Below are positions 53,601-64,000 of a stretch of DNA of 64,000 bases, one piece after another. The stretch lies in NCBI GenBank assembly GCA_920105625.2, contig OV050030.1, positions 240,343,889 through 240,407,888 on the forward strand, given 5' to 3'. A model generated the notes under the pieces. The model had not been told where the DNA came from and made no database searches. It saw only the letters and a list, made by a program, of their open reading frames with translations. Source of the DNA: Clusia tigrina (taxonomy: Eukaryota; Arthropoda; Insecta; Diptera; Clusiidae). The position numbers and the translations under genes were made by a program. Numbering within the stretch: the first letter of the stretch is position 1; each line of letters begins with the position of its first letter.

Positions 53601-53715
53601 TGGCCCTAACTTCTATACGGTACGTCTTACACCTATCAAAGTTTGCAACAGACAAATGCTTGTAACTTTTTACTGCAGCGTCATAAAACCTTGAAATTTT
53701 GTAACAATAAAGTAC
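50580..53715 (+). repeat. HOR block F, copy 1 (3136 bp, 16 monomers)
   Basis: Recurs at offset 3136 bp, exactly 16 x 196. Shared rare variants are CACCTTTCAAAG, AACTATAAATGG, CATACTAAAGC, CTTTCTACTGG, ACTCGAAAATC (XhoI site lost), GGTCCTTAC, GTGTGCC, GGAACTTC, TATCGGTC and CACGTATC. The two copies look almost identical by eye, so this may be one of the youngest duplications here. Confidence 0.92.
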
Positions 53716-56701
53716 TCGAGCCTCTTGTCAATTTAAGTTATCGCTCAAAGCTATGCTACCCTTGAGTCCGAAATCAAACACTGATAAAACTTCAAATGGC
53801 CCTAACTTCTATACGGTACGTCCTACACCTTTCAAAGTTTGCAACATACAAACGCTTGTAACTTTTTACTGCAGCGTCATAAAACCTTGAAATTTTGTAA
53901 CAATAAAGTACTCGAGCCTCTTGTCAATTTAAGCTATCGCTCAAAGCTATGCTACCCTTGAGTCCCAAATCAAACACTGGTAAAACTTCAAATGGCCCTA
54001 ACTTCTATACGGTACGTCTTACACCTATCAAAGTTTGCAACAGACAAATGCTTGTAACTTTTTACTGCAGCGTCATAAAACCTTGAAATTTTGTAACAAT
54101 AAAGTACTCGAGCCTCTTGTCAATTTAAGCTATCGCTCAAAGCTATGCTACCCTTGAGTCCCAAATCAAACACTGGTAAAACTTCAAATGGCCCTAACTT
54201 CTATACGGTACGTCCTACACCTATCAAAGTTTGCAACATTCAAATGCTTGTAACTTTTTACTGGAGCTTCATAAAACCTTGAAATTTTGTAACAATAAAG
54301 TACTCGAGCCTCTTGTCAATTTAAGCTATCGCTCAAAGCTATGCTACCCTTGTGTACCAAATAAAACACTGATAAAACTATAAATGGGCCTAATTTCTAT
54401 ACGGAACGTCCTACACCTATCAAAGTTTGCAACATACTAAAGCTTGTAACTTTCTACTGGAGCTTCATAAAACCTTGAAATTTTGTAACAATAAAGTACT
54501 CGAGCCTCTTGTCAATTTAAGCTATCGCTCAAAGCTATGCTACCCTTGTGTACCAAATCAAACACTGGTAAAACTTCAAATGGCCCTAACTTCTATACGG
54601 AACGTCCTACACCTATCAAAGTTTGCAACATACAAAAGCTTGTAACTTTTTACTGGAGCGTCATAAAACCTTGAAATTTTGTAACAATAAAGTACTCGAA
54701 AATCTTGTCAATTTAAGCTATCGCTCAAAGCTTTGCTACCCTTGAGACCCAAATCAAACACTTATAGAACTTCAAATGGTCCTTACTTCTATACGGTACG
54801 TCCTACACCTATCAAAGTTTGCAACATTCAAATGCTTGTAACTTTTTACTGGAGCGTCATAAAACCTTGAAATTTTGTAACAATAAAGTACTCGAGCCTC
54901 TTGTCAATTTAAGCTATCGCTCAAAGCTATGCTACCCTTGTGTGCCAAATCAAACACTGGTAAAACTTCAAATGGCCCTAACTTCTATACGGTACGTCCT
55001 ACACCTATCAAAGTTTGCAACATTCAAATGCTTGTAACTTTTTACTGGAACTTCATAAAACCTTGAAATTTTGTAACAATAAAGTACTCGAGCCTCTTGT
55101 CAATTTAAGCTATCGCTCAAAGCTATGCTACCCTTGTGTACCAAATCAAACACTGATAAAACTTCAAATGGGCCTAATTTCTATACGGAACGTCCTACAC
55201 CTATCAAAGTTTGCAACATACAAAAGCTTGTAACTTTTTACTGGAGCGTCATAAAACCTTGAAATTTTGTAACAATAAAGTACTCGAGCCTCTTGTCAAT
55301 TTAAGCTATCGCTCAAAGCTTTGCTACCCTTGAGACCCAAATCAAACACTTATAGAACTTCAAATGGCCCTTACTTCTATACGGTACGTCCTACACCTAT
55401 CAAAGTTTGCAACATTCAAATGCTTGTAACTTTTTACTGGAGCGTCATAAAACCTTGAAATTTTGTAACAATAAAGTACTCGAGCCTCTTGTCAATTTAA
55501 GTTATCGCTCAAAGCTATGCTACCCTCTAGTCCCAAATCAAACAATGATAAAACTTCAAATGACCCTAACTTCTATACGGTACGTCCTATACCTATCAAA
55601 GTTTGCAACATACAAATGCTTGTAACTTTTTACTGGAGCGTCATAAAACCTTGAAATTTTATAACAATAAAGTACTCGAGCCTCTTGTCAATTTAAGTTA
55701 TCGGTCAAAGCTATGCTACCCTTGAGTCCGAAATCAAACACTGATAAAACTTCAAATGGCCCTAACTTCTATACGGTACGTCCTACACCTATCAAAGTTT
55801 GCAACATACAAACGCTTGTAACTTTTTACTGCAGCGTCATAAAACCTTGAAATTTTGAAACATTAAAGTACTCGAGCCTCTTGTCAATTTAAGCTATCGC
55901 TCAAAGCTATGCTACCCTTGAGTCCCAAATCAAACACTGAATAAACTTCAAAAGGCCCTAACTTATATACGGTACGTCCTACACCTATTAAAGTTTGCAA
56001 CATACAAACGCTTGTAACTTTTTACTGGAGCGTCATAAAACCTTGAAATTTTGTAACAATAAAGTACTCGAGCCTCTTGTCAATTTTAGTTATCGCTCAA
56101 AGCTATGCTACCCTCTAGTCCCAAATCAAACGCTGATAAAACTTCAAATGGCCCTAACTTCTATACGGTACGTCCTACACGTATCAAAGTTTGCAATAGA
56201 CAAATGCTTGTAACTTTTTACTGGAGCGTCATAAAATCTTGAAATTTTGTAACAATAAAGTACTCGAGCCTCTTGTCAATTTAAGCTATCGCTCAAAGCT
56301 ATGCTACCCTTGAGTCCCAAATCAAACACTGGTAAAACTTCAAATGGCCCTAACTTCTATACGGTACGTCCTACACCTATCAAAGTTTGCAATAGACAAA
56401 TGCTTGTAACTTTTTACTGGAGCGTCATAAAATCTTGAAATTTTGTAACAATAAAGTACTCGAGCCTCTTGTCAATTTAAGCTATCGCTCAAAGCTATGC
56501 TACCCTTGTGTCCCAAATCAAACACCGATAAAACTTCAAATGGCCCTAACTTCTATACGGAACGTCCTACACCTATCAAAGTTTGCAACATTCAAATGCT
56601 TGTAACTTTTTACTGGAGCGTCATAAAACCTTGAAATTTTGTAACAATAAAGTACTCGAGCCTCTTGTCAATTTAAGCTATCGCTCAAAGCTATGCTACC
56701 C
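53716..56701 (+). repeat. HOR block F, copy 2
   Basis: Matches copy 1 at offset 3136 through about 56700. There the expected GAGTCCC monomer is replaced by one with TGTGTCCC and GATAAAATTTC. From there to about 57190 the sequence matches block E at offset 7056 bp (36 x 196), so block F ends by returning to block E order. Confidence 0.9.
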
Positions 56702-59700
56702 TTGTGTCCCAAATCAAACACCGATAAAATTTCAAATGGCCCTAACTTCTATACGGAACGTCCTACACCTATCAAAGTTTGCAACTTACAAAAGCTTGTA
56801 ACTTTTTACTGGAGCGTCATAAAACCTTGAAATTTGGTAACAATAAAGTACTCGAGCGTCTTGTCAATTTAAGCTATCGCTCAAAGCTATGCTACCCTTG
56901 AGACCCAAATCAAACACTTATAGAACTTCAAATGGCCCTAACTTCTATACGGTACGTCCTACACCTATCAAAGTTTGCAACATTCAAATGCTTGTAACTT
57001 TTTACTGGAGCGTCATAAAACCTTGAAATTTTGTAACAATAAAGTACTCGAGCCTCTTGTCAATTTAAGCTATCGCTCAAAGCTATGCTACCCTTGAGTC
57101 CCAAATCAAACACTGGTAAAACTTCAAATGGCCCTAACTTCTATACGGTACGTCTTACACCTATCAAAGTTTGCAACAGACAAATGCTTGTAACTTTTTA
57201 CTGGAGCTTCATAAAACCATGAAATTTTGTAACAATAAAGTACTCGAGCCTCTTGTCAATTTAAGCTATCGCTCAAAGCTATGCTACCCTCTAGTCCCAA
57301 ATCAAACAATGATAAAACTTCAAATGACCCTAACTTCTATACGGTCCGTCTTATACCTATCAAAGTTTGCAACATACAAATGCTTGTAACTTTTTACTGG
57401 AGCGTCATAAAACCTTGAAATTTTATAACAATAAAGTACTCGAGCCTCTTGTCAATTTAAGTTATCGCTCAAAGCTATGCTACCCTTGAGTCCGAAATCA
57501 AACACTGATAAAACTTCAAATGGCCCTAACTTCTATACGGTACGTCCTACACCTATCAAAGTTTGCAACATACAAACGCTTGTAACTTTTTACTGCAGCG
57601 TCATAAAACCTTGAAATTTTGAAACATTAAAGTACTCAAGCCTCTCGTCAATTTAAGCTATCGCTCAAAGCTATGCTACCCTTGAGTCCCAAATCAAACA
57701 ATGATAAAACTTCAAATGACCCTAACTTCTATACGGTACGTCCTATACCTATCAAAGTTTGCAACATTCAAATGCTTGTAACTTTTTACTGGAGCTTCAT
57801 AAAACCTTGAAATTTTGTAACAATAAAGTACTCGAGCATCTTGTCTATTTAAGCTATCGCTCAAAGCTATGCTACCCTCTAGTCCCAAATCAAACAATGA
57901 TAAAACTTCAAATGACCCTAACTTCTATACGGTCCGTCCTATACCTATCAAAGTTTGCAACATACAAATGCTTGTAACTTTTTACTGGAGCGTCATAAAA
58001 CCTTGAAATTTTATAACAATAAAGTACTCGAGCCTCTTGTCAATTTAAGTTATCGCTCAAAGCTATGCTACCCTTGAGTCCGAAATCAAACACTGATAAA
58101 ACTTCAAATGGCCCTAACTTCTATACGGTACGTCCTACACCTATCAAAGTTTGCAACATACAAACGCTTGTAACTTTTTACTGCAGCGTCATAAAACCTT
58201 GAAATTTTGTAACAATAAAGTACTCGAGCCTCTTGTCAATTTAAGCCATCGCTCAAAGCTATGCTACCCTTGAGTCCCAAATCAAACACTGGTAAAACTT
58301 CAAATGGCCCTAACTTCTATATGGTACGTCTTACACCTATCAAAGTTTGCAACAGACAAATGCTTGTAACTTTTTACTGCAGCGTCATAAAACCTTGAAA
58401 TTTTGTAACAATAAAGTACTCGAGCCTCTTGTCAATTTAAGCTATCGCTCAAAGCTATGCTACCCTTGAGTCCCAAATCAAACACTGGTAAAACTTCAAA
58501 TGGCCCTAACTTCTATACGGTACGTCCTACACCTATCAAAGTTTGCAACATTCAAATGCTTGTAACTTTTTACTGGAGCTTCATAAAACCTTGAAATTTT
58601 GTAACAATAAAGTACTCGAGCCTCTTGTCAATTTAAGCTATCGCTCAAAGCTATGCTACCCTTGTGTACCAAATAAAACACTGATAAAACTTCAAATGGG
58701 CCTAATTTCTATACGGAACGTCCTACACCTATCAAAGTTTGCAACATACAAAAGCTTGTAACTTTTTACTGGAGCTTCCTAAAACCTTGAAATTTTGTAA
58801 CAATAAAGTACTCGAGCCTCTTGTCAATTTAAGCTATCGCTCAAAGCTATGCTACCCTTGTGTACCAAATCAAACACTGGTAAAACTTCAAATGGCCCTA
58901 ACTTCTATACGGTACGTCCTACACCTATCAAAGTTTGCAACATTCAAATGCTTGTAACTTTTTACTGGAGCGTCATAAAACCTTGAAATTTTGTAACAAT
59001 AAAGTACTCGAGCCTCTTGTCAATTTAAGCTATCGCTCAAAGCTATGCTACCCTTGTGTCCCAAATCAAACACTGATAAAACTTCAAATGGCCCTAACTT
59101 CTATACGGAACGTCCTACACCTATCAAAGTTTGCAATATTCAAATGCTTGTAACTTTTTACTGGAGCTTCATAAAACCTTGAAATTTTGTAACAATAAAG
59201 TACTCGAGCCTCTTGTCAATTTAAGCTATCGCTCAAAGCTATGCTACCCTTGTGTACCAAATCAAACACTGATAAAACTTCAAATGGGCCTAATTTCTAT
59301 ACGGAACGTCCCACACCTATCAAAGTTTGCAACATACAAATGCTTGTAACTTTTTACTGGAGCGTCATAAAACCTTGAAATTTTATAACAATAAAGTACT
59401 CGAGCCTCTTGTCAATTTAAGTTATCGCTCAAAGCTATGCTACCCTTGAGTCCGAAATCAAACACTGATAAAACTTCAAATGGCCCTAACTTCTATACGG
59501 TACGTCCTACACCTATCAAAGTTTGCAACATACAAACGCTTGTAACTTTTTACTGCAGCGTCATAAAACCTGGAAATTTTGAAACATTAAAGTACTCGAG
59601 CCTCTTGTCAATTTAAGCTATCGCTCAAAGCTATGCTACCCTTGAGTCCCAAATCAAACACTGAATAAACTTCAAAAGGCCCTAACTTATATACGGTACG

Positions 59701-60950
59701 TCCTACACCTATCAAAGTTTGCAACATACAACGCTTGTAACTTTTTACTGCAGCGTCATAAAACCTTGAAATTTTGTAACAATAAAGTACTCGAGCCTCT
59801 TGTCAATTTAAGCTATCGCTCAAAGCTATGCTACCCATGTGTCTCAAATCAAACACTGATAAAACTTCAAATGGCCCTAACTTCTATACGCTACGTCCTA
59901 CACCTATCAAAGTTTGCAACATACAAATGCTTGTAACTTTTTACTGGAGCGTCATAAAACCTTGAAATTTTGTAACAATAAAGTACTCGAGTCTCTTGTC
60001 AATTTAAGTTATCGCTCACAGCTATGCTACCCTTGAGTCCCAAATCAAACACTGATAAAACTTCTAATGGCCCTAACTTCTAAACGGTACGTCCTACACC
60101 TATCAAAGTTTGCAACATACAAATGCTTGTAACTTTTTACTGGAGCGTCATAAAACCTTGAAATTTTGTAACAATAAAGTACTCGAGCCTCTGCTCAATT
60201 TAAGCTATCGCTCAAAGATATGCTACCCTTGAGTCCCAAATCAAACGCTGATAAAACTTCAAATGGCCCTAACTTCTATACGGTACGTCCTACACGTATC
60301 AAAGTTTGCAATAGACAAATGCTTGTAACTTTTTACTGGAGCGTCATAAAATCTTGAAATTTTGTAACAATAAAGTACTCGAGCCTCTTGTCAATTTAAG
60401 CTATCGCTCAAAGTTATGCTACCCTTGAGTCCCAAATCAAACACTGGTAAAACTTCAAATGGCCCTAACTTCTATACGGTACGTCCTACACCTATCAAAG
60501 TTTGCAATAGACAAATGCTTGTAACTTTTTACTGGAGCGTCATAAAATCTTGAAATTTTGTAACAATAAAGTACTCGAGCCTCTTGTCAATTTAAGCCAT
60601 CGCTCAAAGCTATGCTACCCTTGTGTCCCAAATCAAACACCGATAAAACTTCAAATGGCCCTAACTTCTATACGGAACGTCCTACACCTATCGAAGTTTG
60701 CAACATTCAAATGCTTGTAACTTTTTACTGGAGCGTCATAAAACCTTGAAATTTTGTAACAATAAAGTACTCGAGCCTCTTGTCAATTTAAGCTATCGCT
60801 CAAAGCTATGCTACCCTTGTGTCAAAAATCAAACACCGATAAAATTTCAAATGGCCCTAACTTCTATACGGAACGTCCTACACCTATCAAAGTTTGCAAC
60901 TTACAAAAGCTTGTAACTTTTTACTGGAGCGTCATAAAACCTTGAAATTT
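56702..60950 (+). repeat. Region G: mixed monomers including block A-like copies
   Basis: The start matches 49645-50135 (offset 7056). The middle (57200-59650) mixes classes seen in regions C, E and F. At about 59650-60290 a run of block A classes appears: AAAGGCCC with CTTATATACGG, CCCATGTG with TACGCTACG, CTCACAGC with TTCTAAACGG, and CTCTGCTC with GATATGC. One base is missing at about 59729 (ACAACGCTTG). About 60245-61340 matches 56130-57225 at offset 4115 (21 x 196 minus that base). Confidence 0.75.
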
Positions 60951-63900
60951 GGTAACAATAAAGTACTCGAGCGTCTTGTCAATTTAAGCTAGCGCTCAAA
61001 GCTATGCTACCCTTGAGACCCAAATCAAACACTTATAGAACTTCAAATGGCCCTAACTTCTATACGGTACGTCCTACACCTTTCAAAGTTTGCAACATTC
61101 AAATGCTTGTAACTTTTTACTGGAGCGTCATAAAACCTTGAAATTTTGTAACAATAAAGTACTCGAGCCTCTTGTCAATTTAAGCTATCGCTCAAAGCTA
61201 TGCTACCCTTGAGTCCCAAATCAAACACTGGTAAAACTTCAAATGGCCCTAACTTATATACGGTACGTCTTACACCTATCAAAGTTTGCAACAGACAAAT
61301 GCTTGTAACTTTTTACTGGAGCTTCATAAAACCTTGAAATTTTGTAAAAATAAAGTACTCGAGCCTCTTGTCAATTTAAGCTATCGCTCAAAGCTATGCT
61401 ACCCTTGAGTCCCAAATCAAACACTGGTAAAACTTCAAATGGCCCTAACTTCTATACGGTACGTCCTACACCTATCAAAGTTTGCAACATTCAAATGCTT
61501 GTAACTTTTTACTGGAGCTTCATAAAACCTTGAAATTTTGTAACAATAAAGTACTCGAGCCTCTTGTCAATTTAAGCTATCGCTCAAAGCTTTGCTACCC
61601 TTGAGACCCAAATCAAACACTTATAGAACTTCAAATGGCCCTTACTTCTATACGGTACGTCCTACACCTATCAAAGTTTGCAACATTCAAATGCTTGTAA
61701 CTTTTTACTGGAGCGTCATAAAACCTTGAAATTTTGTAACAATAAAGTACTCGAGCCTCTTGTCAATTTAAGCTATCGCTCAAACCTATGCTTCCCTCTA
61801 GTCCCAAATCAAACAATGATAAAACTTCAAATGACCCTAACTTCTATACGGTACGTCCTATACCTATCAAAGTTTGCAACATTCAAATGCTTGTAACTTT
61901 TTACTGGAGCTTGATAAAACCTTGAAATTTTGTAACAATAAAGTACTCGAGCCTCTTGTCAATTTAAGCTATCGCTCAAAGCTATGCTACCCTCTAGTCC
62001 CAAATCAAACAATGATAAAACTTCAAATGACCCTAACTTCTATACGGTCCGTCCTATACCTATCAAAGTTTGCAACATACAAATGCTTGTAACTTTTTAC
62101 TGGAGCGTCATAAAACCTTGAAATTTTATAACAATAAAGTACTCGAGCCTCTTGTCAATTTAAGTTATCGCTCTAAGCTATGCTACCCTTGAGTCCGAAA
62201 TCAAACACTGATAAAACTTCAAATGGCCCTTACTTCTATACGGTACGTCCTACACCTATCAAAGTTTGCAACAGACAAATGCTTGTAACTTTTTACTGGA
62301 GCTTGATAAAACCTTGAAATTTTGTAACAATAAAGTACTCGAGCCTCTTGTCAATTTAAGCTATCGCTCCAAGCTTTGCGACCCTTGAGACCCAAATCAA
62401 ACACTTATAGAACTTCAAATGGCCCTAACTTCTATACGGTACGTCCTACACCTATCAAAGTTTGCAACATTCAAATGCTTGTAACTTTTTACTGGAGCGT
62501 CATAAAACCTTGAAATTTGGTAACAATAAAGTACTCGAGCGTCTTGTCAATTTAAGCTATCGCTCAAAGCTATGCTACCCTTGAGACCCAAATCAAACAC
62601 TTATAGAGCTTCAAATGGCCCTAACTTCTATGCGGTACGTCCTACACCTATCAAAGTTTGCAACATTCAAATGCTTGTAACTTTTTACTGGAGCGTCATA
62701 AAACCTTGAAATTTTGTAACAATAAAGTACTCGAGCCTCTTGTCAATTTAAGCTATCGCTCAAAGCTATGCTACCCTTGAGTCCCAAATCAAACACTGGT
62801 AAAACTTCAAATGGCCCTAACTTCTATACGGTACGTCTTACACCTATTAAAGTTTGCAACAGACAAATGCTTGTAACTTTTTACTGGAGCTTCATAAAAC
62901 CTTGAAATTTTGTAAAAATAAAGTACTCGAGCCTCTTGTCAATTTAAGCTATCGCTCAAAGCTATGCTACCCTTGAGTCCCAAATCAAACACTGGTAAAA
63001 CTTCAAATGGCCCTAACTTCTATACGGTATGTCCTACACCTATCAAAGTTTGCAACATTCAAATGCTTGTAACTTTTTACTGGAGCTTCATAAAACCTTG
63101 AAATTTTGTAACAATAAAGTACTCGAGCCTCTTGTCAATTTAAGCTATCGCTCAAAGCTTTGCTACCCTTGAGACCCAAATCAAACACTTATAGAACTTC
63201 AAATGACCCTTACTTCTATACGGTACGTCCTACACCTATCAAAGTTTGCAACATTCAAATGCTTGTAACTTTTTACTGGAGCTTCATAAAACCTTGAAAT
63301 TTTGTAACAATAAAGTACTCGAGCCTCTTGTCAATTTAAGCTATCGCTCAAAGCTATGCTACCCTCTAGTCCCAAATCAAACAATGATAAAACTTCAAAT
63401 TACCCTAACTTCTATACGGTCCGTCCTATACCTATCAAAGTTTGCAACATACAAATGCTTGTAACTTTTTACTGGAGTGTCAGAAAACCTTGAAATTTTA
63501 TAACAATAAAGTACTCGAGCCTCTTGTCAATTTAAGTTATCGCTCAAAGCTATGCTACCCTTGAGTCCGAAATCAAACACTGATAAAACTTCAAATGGCC
63601 CTAACTTCTATACGGTACGTCCTACACCTATCAAAGTTTGCAACATACAAACGCTTGTAACTTTTTACTGCAGCGTCATAAAACCTTGAAATTTTGTAAC
63701 AATAAAGTACTCGAGCCTCTTGTCAATTTAAGCTATCGCTCAAAGCTATGCTACCCTTGAGTCCCAAATCAAACACTGGTAAAACTTCAAATGGCCCTAA
63801 CTTCTATACGGTACGTCTTACACCTATCAAAGTTTGCAACAGACAAATGCTTGTAACTTTTTACTGCAGCGTCATAAAACCTTGAAATTTTGTAACAATA

Positions 63901-64000
63901 TAGTACTCGAGCCTCTTGTCAATTTAAGCTATCGCTCAAAGCTATGCTACCCTTGAGTCCCAAATCAAAGACTGGTAAAACTTCAAATGGCCCTAACTTC
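60951..64000 (+). repeat. HOR block H: 1568-bp (8-monomer) unit, about two copies
   Basis: The rare AAATTTGGTAAC at 60951 recurs at 62519, exactly 8 x 196 later. CAGAC with GTAAAAATAAAG near 61345 recurs near 62913 at the same offset. The second copy then drops one monomer: the GGTCCGTCC landmark at 62049 recurs at 63421, 7 x 196 later. The unit continues past the window end. Its monomer order is not that of block D, although both are 8-mers. Confidence 0.82.

Larger units (their letters stand above)
1..64000 (+). repeat. 196-bp satellite DNA tandem array (about 326 monomers)
   Basis: The entire window is a head-to-tail array of one 196-bp unit. Landmarks recur every 196 bp from the first base to the last: CCTATCAAAGTTTGCAAC, AACTTTTTACTGGAGC, CAATAAAGTACTCGAGCC and GCTATCGCTCAAAGC. 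No copy is inverted and no unrelated sequence interrupts the array. Most monomers carry an overlapping ScaI (AGTACT) and XhoI (CTCGAG) site, so digestion should give a 196-bp ladder. Some classes carry extra PstI (CTGCAG) or HindIII (AAGCTT) sites. Spacing departs from 196 only at a few small indels, listed separately. Such long homogeneous arrays are known from eukaryotic heterochromatin, often at centromeres. Centromere function here is inference. I see no 17-bp CENP-B box matching the vertebrate consensus. Confidence 0.99.

Noticed and set aside
218..63464. About one hundred + strand open frames of 72 codons (Met-Gln-His-Ser-Asn-Ala type) as a gene family
   Set aside because: They are the satellite read in one frame. 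They begin with TTG, not ATG; the first in-frame ATG usually lies at about codon 52, leaving only about 20 residues. Because 196 is not a multiple of 3, each frame runs past one monomer and overlaps the next by 23 bp. Recurrence follows the DNA repeat, and there is no recognisable domain.
1..64000. CRISPR array
   Set aside because: There are no short repeats separated by unique spacers. The whole 196-bp unit is conserved end to end.
1..64000. Vertebrate-type CENP-B box
   Set aside because: I looked for the TTCG....A..CGGG core in the common monomer and its main variants and did not find it. CTTCTATACGG is only a loose resemblance.
1..64000. Telomere or simple-sequence repeats
   Set aside because: CCCTAAC occurs once per monomer as part of GGCCCTAACTTC. 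It is never in tandem, so it is not telomeric.
1..64000. Transposable element, LTR or tRNA-derived origin
   Set aside because: I see no terminal repeats, target-site duplications, A/B box promoter pair or coding remnant in the monomer. An origin from a mobile element cannot be excluded, but nothing here supports it.
1..64000. Rho-independent terminators or promoters from AT runs and dyads
   Set aside because: T runs (CTTTTTAC) and A/T tracts recur in every monomer without a preceding GC-rich stem, and the sequence looks eukaryotic. The only strong hairpin is the unique one at 7973-8008, with no T tract after it.
1..64000. Sequence-directed curvature from phased A/T tracts (TTTTT, AAAA, AAATTTT)
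   Set aside because: The spacing within a monomer is only roughly helical and I could not compute curvature. It is too weak to report as a feature.

Overview
The whole 64 kb window is one uninterrupted tandem satellite DNA array. The repeat unit is 196 bp, about 326 copies, all in the same orientation. It is about 38% GC by a hand count of one typical copy. I find no protein-coding gene, RNA gene, transposon, CRISPR array or unique-sequence stretch. The repeated 72-residue open frames are a by-product of the repeat. A homogeneous array this long, with nested higher-order repeats (HORs), is typical of eukaryotic centromeric, pericentromeric or subtelomeric heterochromatin. It is not what a bacterial or viral genome looks like. 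I do not recognise the satellite family and cannot name the organism.

The monomer has internal structure. It holds two adjacent 56-bp segments that match at about two thirds of positions, plus an 84-bp segment that does not clearly belong to the same series (56+56+84=196). Monomers also fall into recognisable sequence classes. Their ordered recurrence defines larger repeats.

Layout: (A) 1-7351, two copies of a 4111-bp unit (21 monomers, one carrying a 5-bp deletion); (transition) 7352-8150, containing a unique 14-bp inverted insertion that makes a hairpin; (B) about 8150-30620, a 7989-bp unit (41 monomer equivalents) present twice at near identity, then a third, rearranged copy; (C) about 30620-39120, mixed monomers with a 9-monomer (1764-bp) repeat and short dimer duplications; (D) 39121-about 46600, four full copies plus a damaged fifth of a 1567-bp 8-mer; (E) about 46960-50690, two copies of a different 1764-bp 9-mer; (F) about 50580-56700, two copies of a 3136-bp 16-mer; (G) about 56700-60950, mixed, with block A-like monomers reappearing near 59650-60290; (H) about 60951-64000, two copies of a 1568-bp 8-mer, running off the window.

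The array reads as a record of repeated local amplification: unequal exchange in whole-monomer steps, replication slippage, and at least one probable template switch. Almost every offset between matching segments is a whole multiple of 196 bp once a few small indels are counted. All block edges were placed by eye and are good to a few tens of bases.
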